Assembly (NCBI GenBank): GCA_013390785.1 | Contig: JACASW010000003.1 | Coordinates: 1-64,000, forward strand | From: Marine Group I thaumarchaeote | Lineage (GTDB): Archaea; Thermoproteota; Nitrososphaeria; Nitrososphaerales; Nitrosopumilaceae | Direction of reading: 5' to 3' | Length of the DNA stretch: 64,000 bases | Shown here: positions 43,567 through 52,214 of the stretch, piece by piece | Layout: each line of letters starts with the position of its first letter | How positions within the stretch are numbered: the first letter of the stretch is position 1 | Translations under genes and position numbers: made by a program | The notes under the pieces: generated by a model | Told to the model about the DNA's origin: nothing | What the model saw: the letters and a program-made list of their open reading frames with translations, nothing else | Database searches by the model: none

Positions 43567-45089
43567 CATTAGGATTTGTTATTGGTGAATCAAAACCAAC
43601 CATAGTAACCGGACAGACATCCAGATCACTGCCAATAGGTGAATATGTTATAATAAATTCAAAGGAAGGAAAGATTGTTGGTCTAGTTGAAAAATCAGTT
43701 GTGTCAAGTGCTGCACTTGGTGATGTTAAAAATTACGACGAGACTTTGGAAAGCATTGAAGTTGCTGCGCTCAACAAACGTGATAAGAGTCACACCGCAA
43801 TGATTAGGATTCTGGGATTTCTAGAATCACTGCAAAAAGGCAAAGCAATACTTCCTGCTATACCACCAACACCTGGAACTGAAATTGTTAAGGCAACAAA
43901 AGATGATCTTGGCCAAATATTTGGACCAGAAAATGAAGAATGGATAAAAATTGGTGGGCTTTTGAGAAACCCTGAGATAGATTCACAGATTAATCTTAAC
44001 AAAATTGTTTCACGACACCTTGGAATTCTTGCAATGACAGGAATGGGAAAGAGTAACTTGGTAACATTACTTGCAAAACAAATTGCAGAGCTTGATGGAA
44101 CTGTGATTATCTTTGATTATCACAATGACTATTCTGGTCTAGATTTTCCAAAAATGAATGTCATTGATGCTAAAATTAATCCTAGATTGTTAGAGGCTGA
44201 TACACTTTCAGATGTACTAGAGATTAGAGAAGGTGCTGATATACAGCAAAGAGTTTTGCGTCTTGCGTTTACGCCAGAAGTAAAGGAGTCAGCAAATTTC
44301 TGGGAGGCATTAGACTCTCAAGTGCAATACATTGGTGCTAACCCTGACAGAAAAGAAGACAGACACTCTGCTGACAGAGTTCAAGACAAGATTGACGATG
44401 CCAGACATAGGGCGTCGGAGATTTTAGACCCTGATATGTCCAATCCAGTTGCACTAATCAAAGAAGGTAGACTAAACATCCTAAACGTATCAGAATTCAC
44501 AGACAGACAAGCAAACGTTGCACTCGCTTACTATCTACAAGAACTCTTAGCAGACAGAAAGGCTGCTGTAAACGCAAAGGGTGGAAAAGTGAAATCAAAG
44601 AGAAGTTACAGATTCAACACTCCTATTTTTGTAATAATTGAAGAGGCACATGTATTCATTCCCAAAAATGAGGATGCAAAAGCAAAGTACTGGGCAGCAA
44701 AGATTGCTCGGGAAGGAAGGAAGTTTGGTCTTGGTTTAGGTATAGTATCACAAAGACCTAGAGATATTGAGGCTAATGTTCTAAGCCAGATGGGATCACT
44801 TGCAGTAATGAAGATTGTGCAGGAGGACGACCAGAGGCAGATTGCATCTGCTGCCGAATCCATTAGTAGAGAATTCATTGGACAGCTCACATCACTGAAT
44901 ATTGGTGATGCAGTTCTTGTTGGGCAGTGGGTAAACCTTCCTGCTATAGTACACATTGACGAAATGAAAGGAAAGAAGATTGGTTCTGATCAAGACGCGG
45001 TTGGTGAATGGTCTGTTGCAAAAAAAATAGAAGGTGCTGGGACAAGCTCGAGCCAAGATTTGGTTAAAAAAGATCTTTTGGTGGATTAA
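43563..45089 (+). CDS. herA: HerA DNA translocase/helicase
   Basis: Hexameric FtsK-like ATPase of 508 aa. N-terminal HAS barrel (about 1-110), Walker A MTGMGKSNLVTLLA, Walker B FVIIEEAHVFIP, and the arginine-rich IAREGRKFGLGLGIVSQRPRDI. It drives NurA and Mre11-Rad50 resection. It is followed by mre11 after 1 bp. Confidence 0.95.
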   Translation: MTLGFVIGESKPTIVTGQTSRSLPIGEYVIINSKEGKIVGLVEKSVVSSAALGDVKNYDETLESIEVAALNKRDKSHTAMIRILGFLESLQKGKAILPAIPPTPGTEIVKATKDDLGQIFGPENEEWIKIGGLLRNPEIDSQINLNKIVSRHLGILAMTGMGKSNLVTLLAKQIAELDGTVIIFDYHNDYSGLDFPKMNVIDAKINPRLLEADTLSDVLEIREGADIQQRVLRLAFTPEVKESANFWEALDSQVQYIGANPDRKEDRHSADRVQDKIDDARHRASEILDPDMSNPVALIKEGRLNILNVSEFTDRQANVALAYYLQELLADRKAAVNAKGGKVKSKRSYRFNTPIFVIIEEAHVFIPKNEDAKAKYWAAKIAREGRKFGLGLGIVSQRPRDIEANVLSQMGSLAVMKIVQEDDQRQIASAAESISREFIGQLTSLNIGDAVLVGQWVNLPAIVHIDEMKGKKIGSDQDAVGEWSVAKKIEGAGTSSSQDLVKKDLLVD

Positions 45090-45090
45090 C

Positions 45091-46233
45091 ATGTTATTCT
45101 CCCACATTTCTGATACACATTTAGGACTACAGCAATATGGGTTAGATGAAAGAGAGCAGGATGTCTATGACTCTTTCAATCAAGCAATTGATATTTCAAT
45201 AAAAGATCATGTAGATTTTGTAATATTTGCCGGTGACATATTTCATACACCAAACCCAAGCGGTACTGCAATCTTACAAATGGCAAATGGATTAAAGAGA
45301 TTAAAACAGAATTCTATCGAGTCGTTCTTTATTCTCGGGGAACATGACAAGAGCAACATGCGTGCTACACCTGTACCTTATGTATATCATAACTTGGAAT
45401 TTTCAAAATATGTTGGAAGGGATGAGCCTGTATATTACAAAGATGTCATGATTGTAGGTTTTGATAAGATTAGAAAACATCAAATGTCAGGATTAGAAGA
45501 GAAGTTTTCAAAATTAGATTCTTTAGCGAAAAAACATAATGGACATAGAATCTTAGTATTACATCAATCTATTACAGAAATATATCCAAAGGATATTGCA
45601 GCTATAAATTCATCTGATTTACCAAAAAACTTCACTTACTATGCAATGGGACATCTACATGACAAATCGGTAAAGCAGTTTGAACAGTTGGGAGGACCTC
45701 TTGCATATCCTGGATCAACGGAGATGACATCAAGTGAGGAAATAAAAGAAACTGAAAAAGGATTTTTTGAGGTAGACATTTCATCAAAAGAGGCAAAGCC
45801 AAACTGGATAAAACTAGATACACGACCACAATTTTCTACAAAAATTGAAGAAGACTTGGATACTTCAATATCTAAAATTCTAGAAAAAATATCTGCGTTT
45901 GATAAAAAGCCAGTGGTTGAGATTAAAATTATTGGTAAGGATATTGAAAGAGACGTAGTACAAACAAAAATTTCCCAGATAATTCCACAAACATTACATT
46001 GTTCATGGAAGATGTTACAGAATGAAGATGTATCATCGGTTCTACTAAATAGGCCTGCACGAATAGACGAGGAATTATTCAAACTTGCAGTAAATGCACT
46101 GAAATCAGAAAAACTTGCTAATTTTGCTGTAAATGACCTGCTTCCTCTCTTATCATCAAACCAACTGGATCAAGCCACACAACTAGTAATTGAAAATTTT
46201 GAGCAGTTCAAGGAGAGAAAAAATGATTCGTAG
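45091..46233 (+). CDS. mre11: Mre11 nuclease
   Basis: Mn-dependent nuclease of 380 aa from the ATG at 45091; the frame extends upstream to 45034 inside herA, but MLFSHISDTHLGL is the natural start. Phosphoesterase motifs: DTHLG, FAGDIFHTP, LGEHDKSN, ILVLHQSI and YYAMGHLHDK. The last 11 bp overlap rad50. Confidence 0.95.
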   Translation: MLFSHISDTHLGLQQYGLDEREQDVYDSFNQAIDISIKDHVDFVIFAGDIFHTPNPSGTAILQMANGLKRLKQNSIESFFILGEHDKSNMRATPVPYVYHNLEFSKYVGRDEPVYYKDVMIVGFDKIRKHQMSGLEEKFSKLDSLAKKHNGHRILVLHQSITEIYPKDIAAINSSDLPKNFTYYAMGHLHDKSVKQFEQLGGPLAYPGSTEMTSSEEIKETEKGFFEVDISSKEAKPNWIKLDTRPQFSTKIEEDLDTSISKILEKISAFDKKPVVEIKIIGKDIERDVVQTKISQIIPQTLHCSWKMLQNEDVSSVLLNRPARIDEELFKLAVNALKSEKLANFAVNDLLPLLSSNQLDQATQLVIENFEQFKERKNDS

Positions 46234-48298
46234 TATAGAGTTGATTGATTTTCTGGCGCATTCTAATACAAAATTAGAGTTTAATAATGATGCAACAGTG
46301 TTTGTGGGTGATAATGGTGCAGGAAAATCAAGCATCATAGATGCAATCACATTTTCACTATTTGGGGAACATACAAGAAAGAATAACAAAGGATTGATTA
46401 GAAGAGGAGCAAACCAAGGATTTGCAAGAATTGAATTTTCAGCTAATGGAAAAAACTATCAAGCAATAAGAAAAATTGATTCTAAGGGAACACTTACTGC
46501 ACAATTTGCAGAAGATGTAGATGGAAAATTAATCCCAATTGCAGAAGGGGAGAGAAAACAGTTTGGGGAATCTATGACCAAACATGTTGAAGAAACACTT
46601 GGGATGGATTTTGAAAAATTAAAGATTGCATCTATAGTTCAACAAGGCGAACTCAATTCAATCATAAATGCAAAACCAAAGGAGTTCAAGGAGCTACTCA
46701 ATACAATAATTGGTATTGACAAGTTAGACACTGCACTAGCATCAATGAGAACTGTGCAAAGGGAATTTAGAAGCACTGTACAGAAAAAATTTGGTTATGA
46801 TGACATACAAGTTGTGGAAAATAAAATTACTGAATATCAAAATGAATCCAAAAAGGCACATCCCAGATTGGAACAGCTTGATGTTGAAAAGAAAGAACAG
46901 GAATTATTGATCTCAAAACTTGAAAAACAAATTCAGAGTGATTCAACCAAGGAATCACAACTAAAGGATTTGGAATCAAGGAAAAAGGAATGGCAGGAAT
47001 ATGCAAAGGATGTTATAAAATCAATCCAAAATGAAGTTGCTGAAAAAGAAGAAATTGTAAACGAATGCAAACCATGCTTTGTACTATCTAAAAACAAAAA
47101 TGAGATTGAATCAGAAATTAATAAAATTCAGAAAGAATTTTCTATTATCGAATCTGAACTAAGCAGTTTGGAGAAAAAACAAGTAAGGCTAGAAGAACAT
47201 GAGGAACTTGCTGAAAAATTAGTACTGAAGGATGGAAAATGTCCAGTCTGTGACTCTACAGTAGACCATCTAAAACCACTGTTCCAAAAAAAGCACATAG
47301 AAGACGAAATTAAAGAAATAGAAAATAAAACTGAAAAATTAGAAAATGAAAAAGATGAACTTGAACAAAATATTGACAGTCTTTCTAATGATCTAGAAAA
47401 ATCCAAAAATGCTGAAACAATTCTTAGTACGTACAAAATTAAAAATGAATCAGAGTTAGATAGAATTGCTGCAGAAATTAAAGCGAAGGTAAAGCAAATG
47501 CAAAAGATACCAATTATAATTAATTCTGGTCAGTTGGTAGAAACTGCTAGCCTAGATTCTCATGCAAAAACTATCTATGAGAATATTGTTTCACTTGAAA
47601 AATCAACTAGTGGTTTTGATCAGCAAGAATATCTCAAAAATATAGAGTCTAGAGATGGTTCTATGACTAGATTAAGTCAAATTAATCAGGAATATGGAGA
47701 AATTTCTGGGAATATCAAAAAAGCTAAGATTGAATTAGAAAAACTTGATTCGACACTAACAGAACTAAAGCATGTTCAAGGTTATGTTACAGAACTTGAA
47801 CAAATTCAAGAGAATGTTTACAACAGAGACGGTCCAGTGGGTAAAAGTCTTCGTTCGTGGTCTTTGGAAATTATTTCACAGAAAGCATCAGAATATCTAG
47901 AAAAACTCAACACAAAGATTCAAAGAATTTCATTATCAGAAAAAACACGTGATGTAGATATTTCATGCTATTCTAGAAATACTACACTTGATCTTGAATC
48001 ACTCAGTGGTGGAGAACAAGTAAGCATTGCTTTAGCGTTAAGACTTGGCATGTCACATCTTTTAGGTGCATCAAATCTTAATTTTATGATACTTGATGAA
48101 CCTACTGCACATTTAGACAGTGAACGAAGAAAATCTCTTGTTAACGTTTTATCTCAACTAACAAATCTCAAAGAGGATGATTCATCAATGCAATTCATTA
48201 TCATAACTCATGACGCGGAAATATTTGATGATTCTTCTGTAGAGAACATATACAAATTTGAATCTGCATCAGATGGAACTATAGTCAGTAGACTTTAA
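46223..48298 (+). CDS. rad50: Rad50 ATPase, short coiled-coil form
   Basis: SMC-like protein of 691 aa from the ATG at 46223, preceded by GGAGAG. Motifs: Walker A VGDNGAGKSSIID, zinc hook GKCPVCDST near the middle, signature LSGGEQVSIALAL, and Walker B FMILDEPTAHLD. The two coil arms are only about 150-180 residues each, shorter than in Pyrococcus (about 880 aa total). Start lies inside mre11 and the stop overlaps the convergent HEAT gene by 4 bp. Confidence 0.95.
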   Translation: MIRSIELIDFLAHSNTKLEFNNDATVFVGDNGAGKSSIIDAITFSLFGEHTRKNNKGLIRRGANQGFARIEFSANGKNYQAIRKIDSKGTLTAQFAEDVDGKLIPIAEGERKQFGESMTKHVEETLGMDFEKLKIASIVQQGELNSIINAKPKEFKELLNTIIGIDKLDTALASMRTVQREFRSTVQKKFGYDDIQVVENKITEYQNESKKAHPRLEQLDVEKKEQELLISKLEKQIQSDSTKESQLKDLESRKKEWQEYAKDVIKSIQNEVAEKEEIVNECKPCFVLSKNKNEIESEINKIQKEFSIIESELSSLEKKQVRLEEHEELAEKLVLKDGKCPVCDSTVDHLKPLFQKKHIEDEIKEIENKTEKLENEKDELEQNIDSLSNDLEKSKNAETILSTYKIKNESELDRIAAEIKAKVKQMQKIPIIINSGQLVETASLDSHAKTIYENIVSLEKSTSGFDQQEYLKNIESRDGSMTRLSQINQEYGEISGNIKKAKIELEKLDSTLTELKHVQGYVTELEQIQENVYNRDGPVGKSLRSWSLEIISQKASEYLEKLNTKIQRISLSEKTRDVDISCYSRNTTLDLESLSGGEQVSIALALRLGMSHLLGASNLNFMILDEPTAHLDSERRKSLVNVLSQLTNLKEDDSSMQFIIITHDAEIFDDSSVENIYKFESASDGTIVSRL

Positions 48299-48825
48299 CC
48301 GCCAGTAAGTTTAGCAAATTTTTCATTCTTGCTCAATTTTTCCATAAACTCCAGATTAGACAACGCAACAACTGCAGAGTCTCTTACTGGTTCATCAGGA
48401 TCATCCAATGCTTTCTCAAGAGTTTCACGTGCTTTTTTAGAACCCATTACACCTAATGCAATGGCTGCCTCATGTCGTACAAACATGCTAGGATCATTTT
48501 TTGTTGCATCCTCTAATGGTACAATTCCATTACTGTAACACATCTGTCCTAGTGAAAATGCAGCCTCGTGTCTGACAAGCTCGTTTGTATCGTCCTTCAG
48601 AACTTTGGCAATATACTGTACCTTGTCCTCACCTCCAATGTCAACAAGGATACAAGTAGCACGACAACGAATCACATAATCGTCATCATCTAACAGTTTT
48701 ACAAAATACTGTGTGTCCTTCTTTTCATATCGCTCTTCCATTTCTGTCAGAAGATCGAGTCTTGATTGAGGAACAACAGTCATTCTGTATCGTTTGGAAT
48801 CAACGTATATTATCCTATTTTTCAA
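48295..48825 (-). CDS. HEAT-repeat protein with paired HE motifs (half-size deoxyhypusine-hydroxylase-like)
   Basis: A 176-residue alpha-helical repeat protein with about four HEAT units. Two successive repeats carry the same His-Glu signature: VRHEAAFSLGQM (H86-E87) and VRHEAAIALGVM (H118-E119), 32 residues apart. Deoxyhypusine hydroxylase has four such HE motifs in two halves about 33 residues apart to bind two irons; this protein corresponds to one half and could act as a dimer. PBS-lyase HEAT repeats sometimes contain HE by chance, so the enzymatic reading is tentative. Confidence 0.8.
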   Translation of the reverse strand: MKNRIIYVDSKRYRMTVVPQSRLDLLTEMEERYEKKDTQYFVKLLDDDDYVIRCRATCILVDIGGEDKVQYIAKVLKDDTNELVRHEAAFSLGQMCYSNGIVPLEDATKNDPSMFVRHEAAIALGVMGSKKARETLEKALDDPDEPVRDSAVVALSNLEFMEKLSKNEKFAKLTGG

Positions 48826-49251
48826 CTAGTAGGCTTTTGTCACTTTAAGGACGGTTGAAATCACTGCCAAGTAAAATGTCGTAGCGATTGCTTCAGAAAC
48901 TAGTGATGCAGCAAATGGCTCAATTTCTACTTCTAGAAAATAGAACATCAGGGACCACCTTATTCCAAGATAGACGATCTCGCCTATCCCAAAGGATGAG
49001 GCTAGCTTGATCAGTTCCTTTTTGATGAGTTTAGGCCTCATAGCCTGGTATCTCTTCTTATTGTCCAGATAGAACAAACACCCAAAAAATCCAAAGAATA
49101 CAGCATATCCAGCCACAATTGTTATTGTCGTATTGAGGTAATTCTCCTCTCCCGAGAGCATTTGGGCTACAAATGCTGAGATTAATGCCGATATTACGCA
49201 GCAGGTTATGAGGTTCCTATTTAGCCTCAAAAGCTGTGGATTTAGTTTCAT
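48826..49251 (-). CDS. Four-helix membrane protein of unknown function
   Basis: A 141-residue protein with about four hydrophobic helices (about 14-32, 40-62, 88-108, 118-138) and a basic loop (DNKKRYQAMRPKLIKKELIK). No motif recognised. Its stop abuts the start of the HEAT gene (same strand). Confidence 0.6.
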   Translation of the reverse strand: MKLNPQLLRLNRNLITCCVISALISAFVAQMLSGEENYLNTTITIVAGYAVFFGFFGCLFYLDNKKRYQAMRPKLIKKELIKLASSFGIGEIVYLGIRWSLMFYFLEVEIEPFAASLVSEAIATTFYLAVISTVLKVTKAY

Positions 49252-49322
49252 CAGGGCATTTAGCGTCCCCTCAAATTAAATCTAAGCCAAGTATGGGTAA
49301 AACAGCGCCTCAGATGTTAATC

Positions 49323-49352
49323 TCATTGATTATCAATGGAGCTAATCAATGG
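49323..49352. promoter_or_regulatory. Inverted and direct repeats in the amoC upstream region
   Basis: CATTGA-TTA-TCAATG (49323-49337) is a perfect 6-bp dyad, and ATCAATGGA occurs twice as direct copies 13 bp apart (49331-49339, 49344-49352). They lie about 150-180 bp before amoC, upstream of a nearly G/C-free stretch (49363-49445). Confidence 0.4.
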
Positions 49353-49473
49353 AACATGAAAAAAATATAATAAAAAATAACAGTAAAATAACATAATTTT
49401 ATAAAATACTTACAAAATTATATTGTAAAATATCAAATTATCATAAAAAACTAGGTTAATCAGCAATCGTTTC

Positions 49474-49482
49474 CTTATATGT
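49474..49482 (+). promoter_or_regulatory. TATA box of amoC
   Basis: CTTATATGT is centred about 26 bp before the amoC ATG at 49504, so the transcript should start at or beside the start codon. The preceding roughly 80 bp are extremely AT-rich. Confidence 0.55.
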
Positions 49483-49503
49483 TAATGAACACATACTATT
49501 AGT

Positions 49504-50067
49504 ATGGCACAAATGCCGGCACTAATTCCAAAAGAGGTGGAAATTCAGAGACTGAAAAAGATCTGGATGATCATCATCGCAATGGGATCTACTGCAGCAT
49601 CAGTAGAGGTCGACAACTTTGTTGACGGTTCTCTACATCAGACTTCTATCAGAGACAGCGCATTTACTCCAGCACATTGGTGGCTATACTCTCACTTTGT
49701 AGCATTGCCACTAGGTTGGGCATCTGTTGCAATCTATGATAGAAAAGTTCCAATTCTCAGAGGACCAAACAATTCTATGAACACTGGATTGAAGATGACC
49801 ATTCTTGGTTATTTGGCAACCATGTTCACAATTGGTATTAACGAGATGTGGCACTTTTGGTTCGTCGAAGAAATCTTTGCCGTGCCAAACCACTGGATGT
49901 TCAATATGGGTGTAGTCGTAGCCTTTATGGGCGCTTTAGCATATGTAGTTAGAGTTTACGCACGACTGGTTGAGCTAGGTGCAGAAACACCAGGTGAAAA
50001 CCCATACGTTGCAGAAATGTACAAGATGGCCTTAGAAGGCAAACTGTACAGCAGATCCATCCCTTAG
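49504..50067 (+). CDS. amoC: Ammonia monooxygenase subunit C (solitary copy)
   Basis: Archaeal AmoC of 187 aa, the standard length, a membrane subunit of the copper enzyme that oxidises ammonia to hydroxylamine. The N-terminus MAQMPALIPKEVEIQRLKK and segments VEVDNFVDGSLHQTSIRDSAF, TPAHWWLYSHFVALPLGW and NEMWHFWFVEEIFAVPNHW show the conserved Asp/His/His copper site residues. There is no truncation or odd residue. No amoA, amoB or amoX is found in the window, so this copy is away from the usual amoAXCB cluster. It has its own promoter and a strong terminator. Confidence 0.97.
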   Translation: MAQMPALIPKEVEIQRLKKIWMIIIAMGSTAASVEVDNFVDGSLHQTSIRDSAFTPAHWWLYSHFVALPLGWASVAIYDRKVPILRGPNNSMNTGLKMTILGYLATMFTIGINEMWHFWFVEEIFAVPNHWMFNMGVVVAFMGALAYVVRVYARLVELGAETPGENPYVAEMYKMALEGKLYSRSIP

Positions 50068-50072
50068 AAAAA

Positions 50073-50112
50073 CGGAAAACAGAAAAGAAGGTTTTCCGCT
50101 TTCTTTTCTTTT
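50073..50112 (+). terminator. Hairpin plus T-tract terminator after amoC
   Basis: Perfect 8-bp stem CGGAAAAC (50073-50080) / GTTTTCCG (50091-50098) with a 10-base loop, followed by cttTCTTTTCTTTTTATTTT. It starts 5 bp after the amoC stop. Confidence 0.8.
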
Positions 50113-50181
50113 TATTTTGTTAAAAAAATGAAAATAAATTGTTGAAGTTATCTTTTTAGGTGTATGATTAAAAATTAATTT

Positions 50182-50823
50182 ATGTCTGTGCAGATTGGCC
50201 AAAAGGCTCCAAACCTTAAAGTTTCCAAGTGGATACAAGGAATGGATACGAATCTAGACGAACAAAATGATAATGTAGTTGTTGTTGAAGTATTCCAAGT
50301 AAATTGTCCTGGATGTTTTATGTACGGAATACCAGAATCCATAGAAATTTACAACAAATACAAGTCAGATGGAATTTCCGTTTTAGGTATGGCTACAGCT
50401 TTTGAAGATTTTGATAAAAATACTCTTGAAAATTTACAGCTTTTGTTAGAAACTGGTGAAACTATTGGTGAAACTAAGAAGATGTTACAACAAGATAAAA
50501 TTCCTTATAAAATTCCATATCCAGTTGCGATGGATTCCTTGATAAAACAATCTGGTGAAGTTACTAAGGAAAAGATGGATTCGTTAATCAAAAACCAGAT
50601 ACCTAACTTTGATGAACAGTCAGAAGATTATAAAAAACAAATCTATGATAGGGTAAAGGATTACTTTAGCTCAAAAGAATTTTCTGCAGAAACATTTGAA
50701 ATGTATTCTTTACAAGGAACACCGTCTAGCATACTTGTTGATCGTAAAGGTATATTGCGCGATATCTCCTTCGGGCAAAACGGATTGTTAGAATCAAAAA
50801 TTCAAACGTTACTTAATGAGTAA
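50182..50823 (+). CDS. Thioredoxin-fold redoxin protein
   Basis: A 213-residue TlpA/AhpC-TSA-like protein with the active site NCPGCFMYGIP (C-P-G-C), N-terminal IGQKAPNLKVSKW and a C-terminal TPSSILVDRKGILRDISFG, where cis-Pro precedes Ser-Ser. About 90 residues inserted between core strands are helical and charged. No signal peptide is visible, so it is cytoplasmic. Its 3' end overlaps the convergent gene by 22 bp. Confidence 0.82.
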   Translation: MSVQIGQKAPNLKVSKWIQGMDTNLDEQNDNVVVVEVFQVNCPGCFMYGIPESIEIYNKYKSDGISVLGMATAFEDFDKNTLENLQLLLETGETIGETKKMLQQDKIPYKIPYPVAMDSLIKQSGEVTKEKMDSLIKNQIPNFDEQSEDYKKQIYDRVKDYFSSKEFSAETFEMYSLQGTPSSILVDRKGILRDISFGQNGLLESKIQTLLNE

Positions 50824-52214
50824 GATATTGAATTTTTCCTTGATAATACAATAATAGAAATTACAGCCACTGCAAGTACAATCATAGCAATTGTTCCAAA
50901 CTCAGGAATTACATAGCTACCATAAACTTCTATTTTTTCGGTGTTCGCAGTATAAGGAATTGTCAAAATTTTATTCTCATATGTTGCAGAATCAATTTCT
51001 TCCCCATCAACAAGCACAAAAAAGCCTCCGTCACTAAACGGTCTTATCAAAAAATCAGATGTTGTGAATGATAATACACCATCTTCAGTCGTTTCAAGGT
51101 TAATTATGAGGGAATCCTCTGATGTTTTGGCGATGATGTTTGTCACCTGACCTGTTGTCATTTCTGCATATACCATATTAGATATATCAAGCTCTTCAGG
51201 TATCTCTACCGTTCCATCAGGCTCATGGAAACCCTTTACGATAACATCACCTTGATAAAATCCTGGCACAGTAAAGTAGACATGCCAGTTTCCCATTTCG
51301 TCAAGACTTTGAAGATTAGTAACCTTCTCTTTGTAAAGTGTAGTTACACCTGATCCTGATGATCCAGCGTTCCAACTTGAACCGTCTAGGTAAACTTCAA
51401 AGTTTTCATTCATTGAACTTTGTGGAAACTCAAAGCTAGCATTCAGCTCTCCAAAAAAACTGTTTAGTGAAGTCATCTTAAGTTCCGTAGTATCAGAGCT
51501 AAATTTACCGTCGTGGAACAATGCACCAGACTCATATCTGAATGTGTATTGCTCACCATTTCTGTCAGCATTAAGTGGTAACACACTTTCATCACCAAAT
51601 GAAAAGCAACTGTAACTGTTTATTTCATTAACAATTTTGGGATCAGGCACCATCTCAAATTTCAAAGTCTCACCAGGATGCATTATACCAAATTGCTGAG
51701 AACTTGCAACATCTAGTATATTTTCATTTTGATCTTTAATCAATGCATAGATTCTGAAGTTTAGGAACGTTTTATCTCCACCATTTTTTATCATTCCAGT
51801 CATACGACCATCGTCATGTAAAACCAAAGAGTCATCGTACAAGATGTAGCCACTCTCATACTTGTATTCAGTTTGTTTGTATGATATTTCTGGTGTTCCC
51901 AATATTGGATTATCAGAAGTTATCTCTGGTAATTTTAACTTAAGAGGCAACATTTGAGCTGGCATGATATGGGAGAATTCCTGCTTATGAGTGAAAATAT
52001 TACCATTATCGCTTACATTTACTGTAATAGTTGGTATTATTGGATACATCTCATTATTTTTCACGCCACCTATGACAGTAAAAATACCATCGTCATCATA
52101 AAATCCAACATACTCATGGTCTGGAATGTAAACTTCACCGCTTGCAAAAGCTGGAACTAGAATGAGAAGTGCAATTGTTGTTGAAGCAATAATTAACTTA
52201 TGCATGTCTTTCAT
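50802..52214 (-). CDS. PEFG-CTERM surface protein
   Basis: An exported protein of about 470 aa (start ATG at 52214; an ATG at 52205 is equally possible). The signal peptide (KLIIASTTIALLILVPAFAS) is followed by beta-sandwich repeats; the mature start GEVYIPDHEYVGFYDDDG resembles the protein at 17179. The C-terminus has VIPEFGTIAMIVLAVAVISIIVLSRK, the archaeal PEFG-CTERM sorting signal (PEFG, hydrophobic helix, basic end), expected to be processed by a thaumarchaeal archaeosortase. The start overlaps the end of the upstream CFI-box gene, so they are co-transcribed. Confidence 0.82.
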   Translation of the reverse strand: MKDMHKLIIASTTIALLILVPAFASGEVYIPDHEYVGFYDDDGIFTVIGGVKNNEMYPIIPTITVNVSDNGNIFTHKQEFSHIMPAQMLPLKLKLPEITSDNPILGTPEISYKQTEYKYESGYILYDDSLVLHDDGRMTGMIKNGGDKTFLNFRIYALIKDQNENILDVASSQQFGIMHPGETLKFEMVPDPKIVNEINSYSCFSFGDESVLPLNADRNGEQYTFRYESGALFHDGKFSSDTTELKMTSLNSFFGELNASFEFPQSSMNENFEVYLDGSSWNAGSSGSGVTTLYKEKVTNLQSLDEMGNWHVYFTVPGFYQGDVIVKGFHEPDGTVEIPEELDISNMVYAEMTTGQVTNIIAKTSEDSLIINLETTEDGVLSFTTSDFLIRPFSDGGFFVLVDGEEIDSATYENKILTIPYTANTEKIEVYGSYVIPEFGTIAMIVLAVAVISIIVLSRKNSISYSLSNV

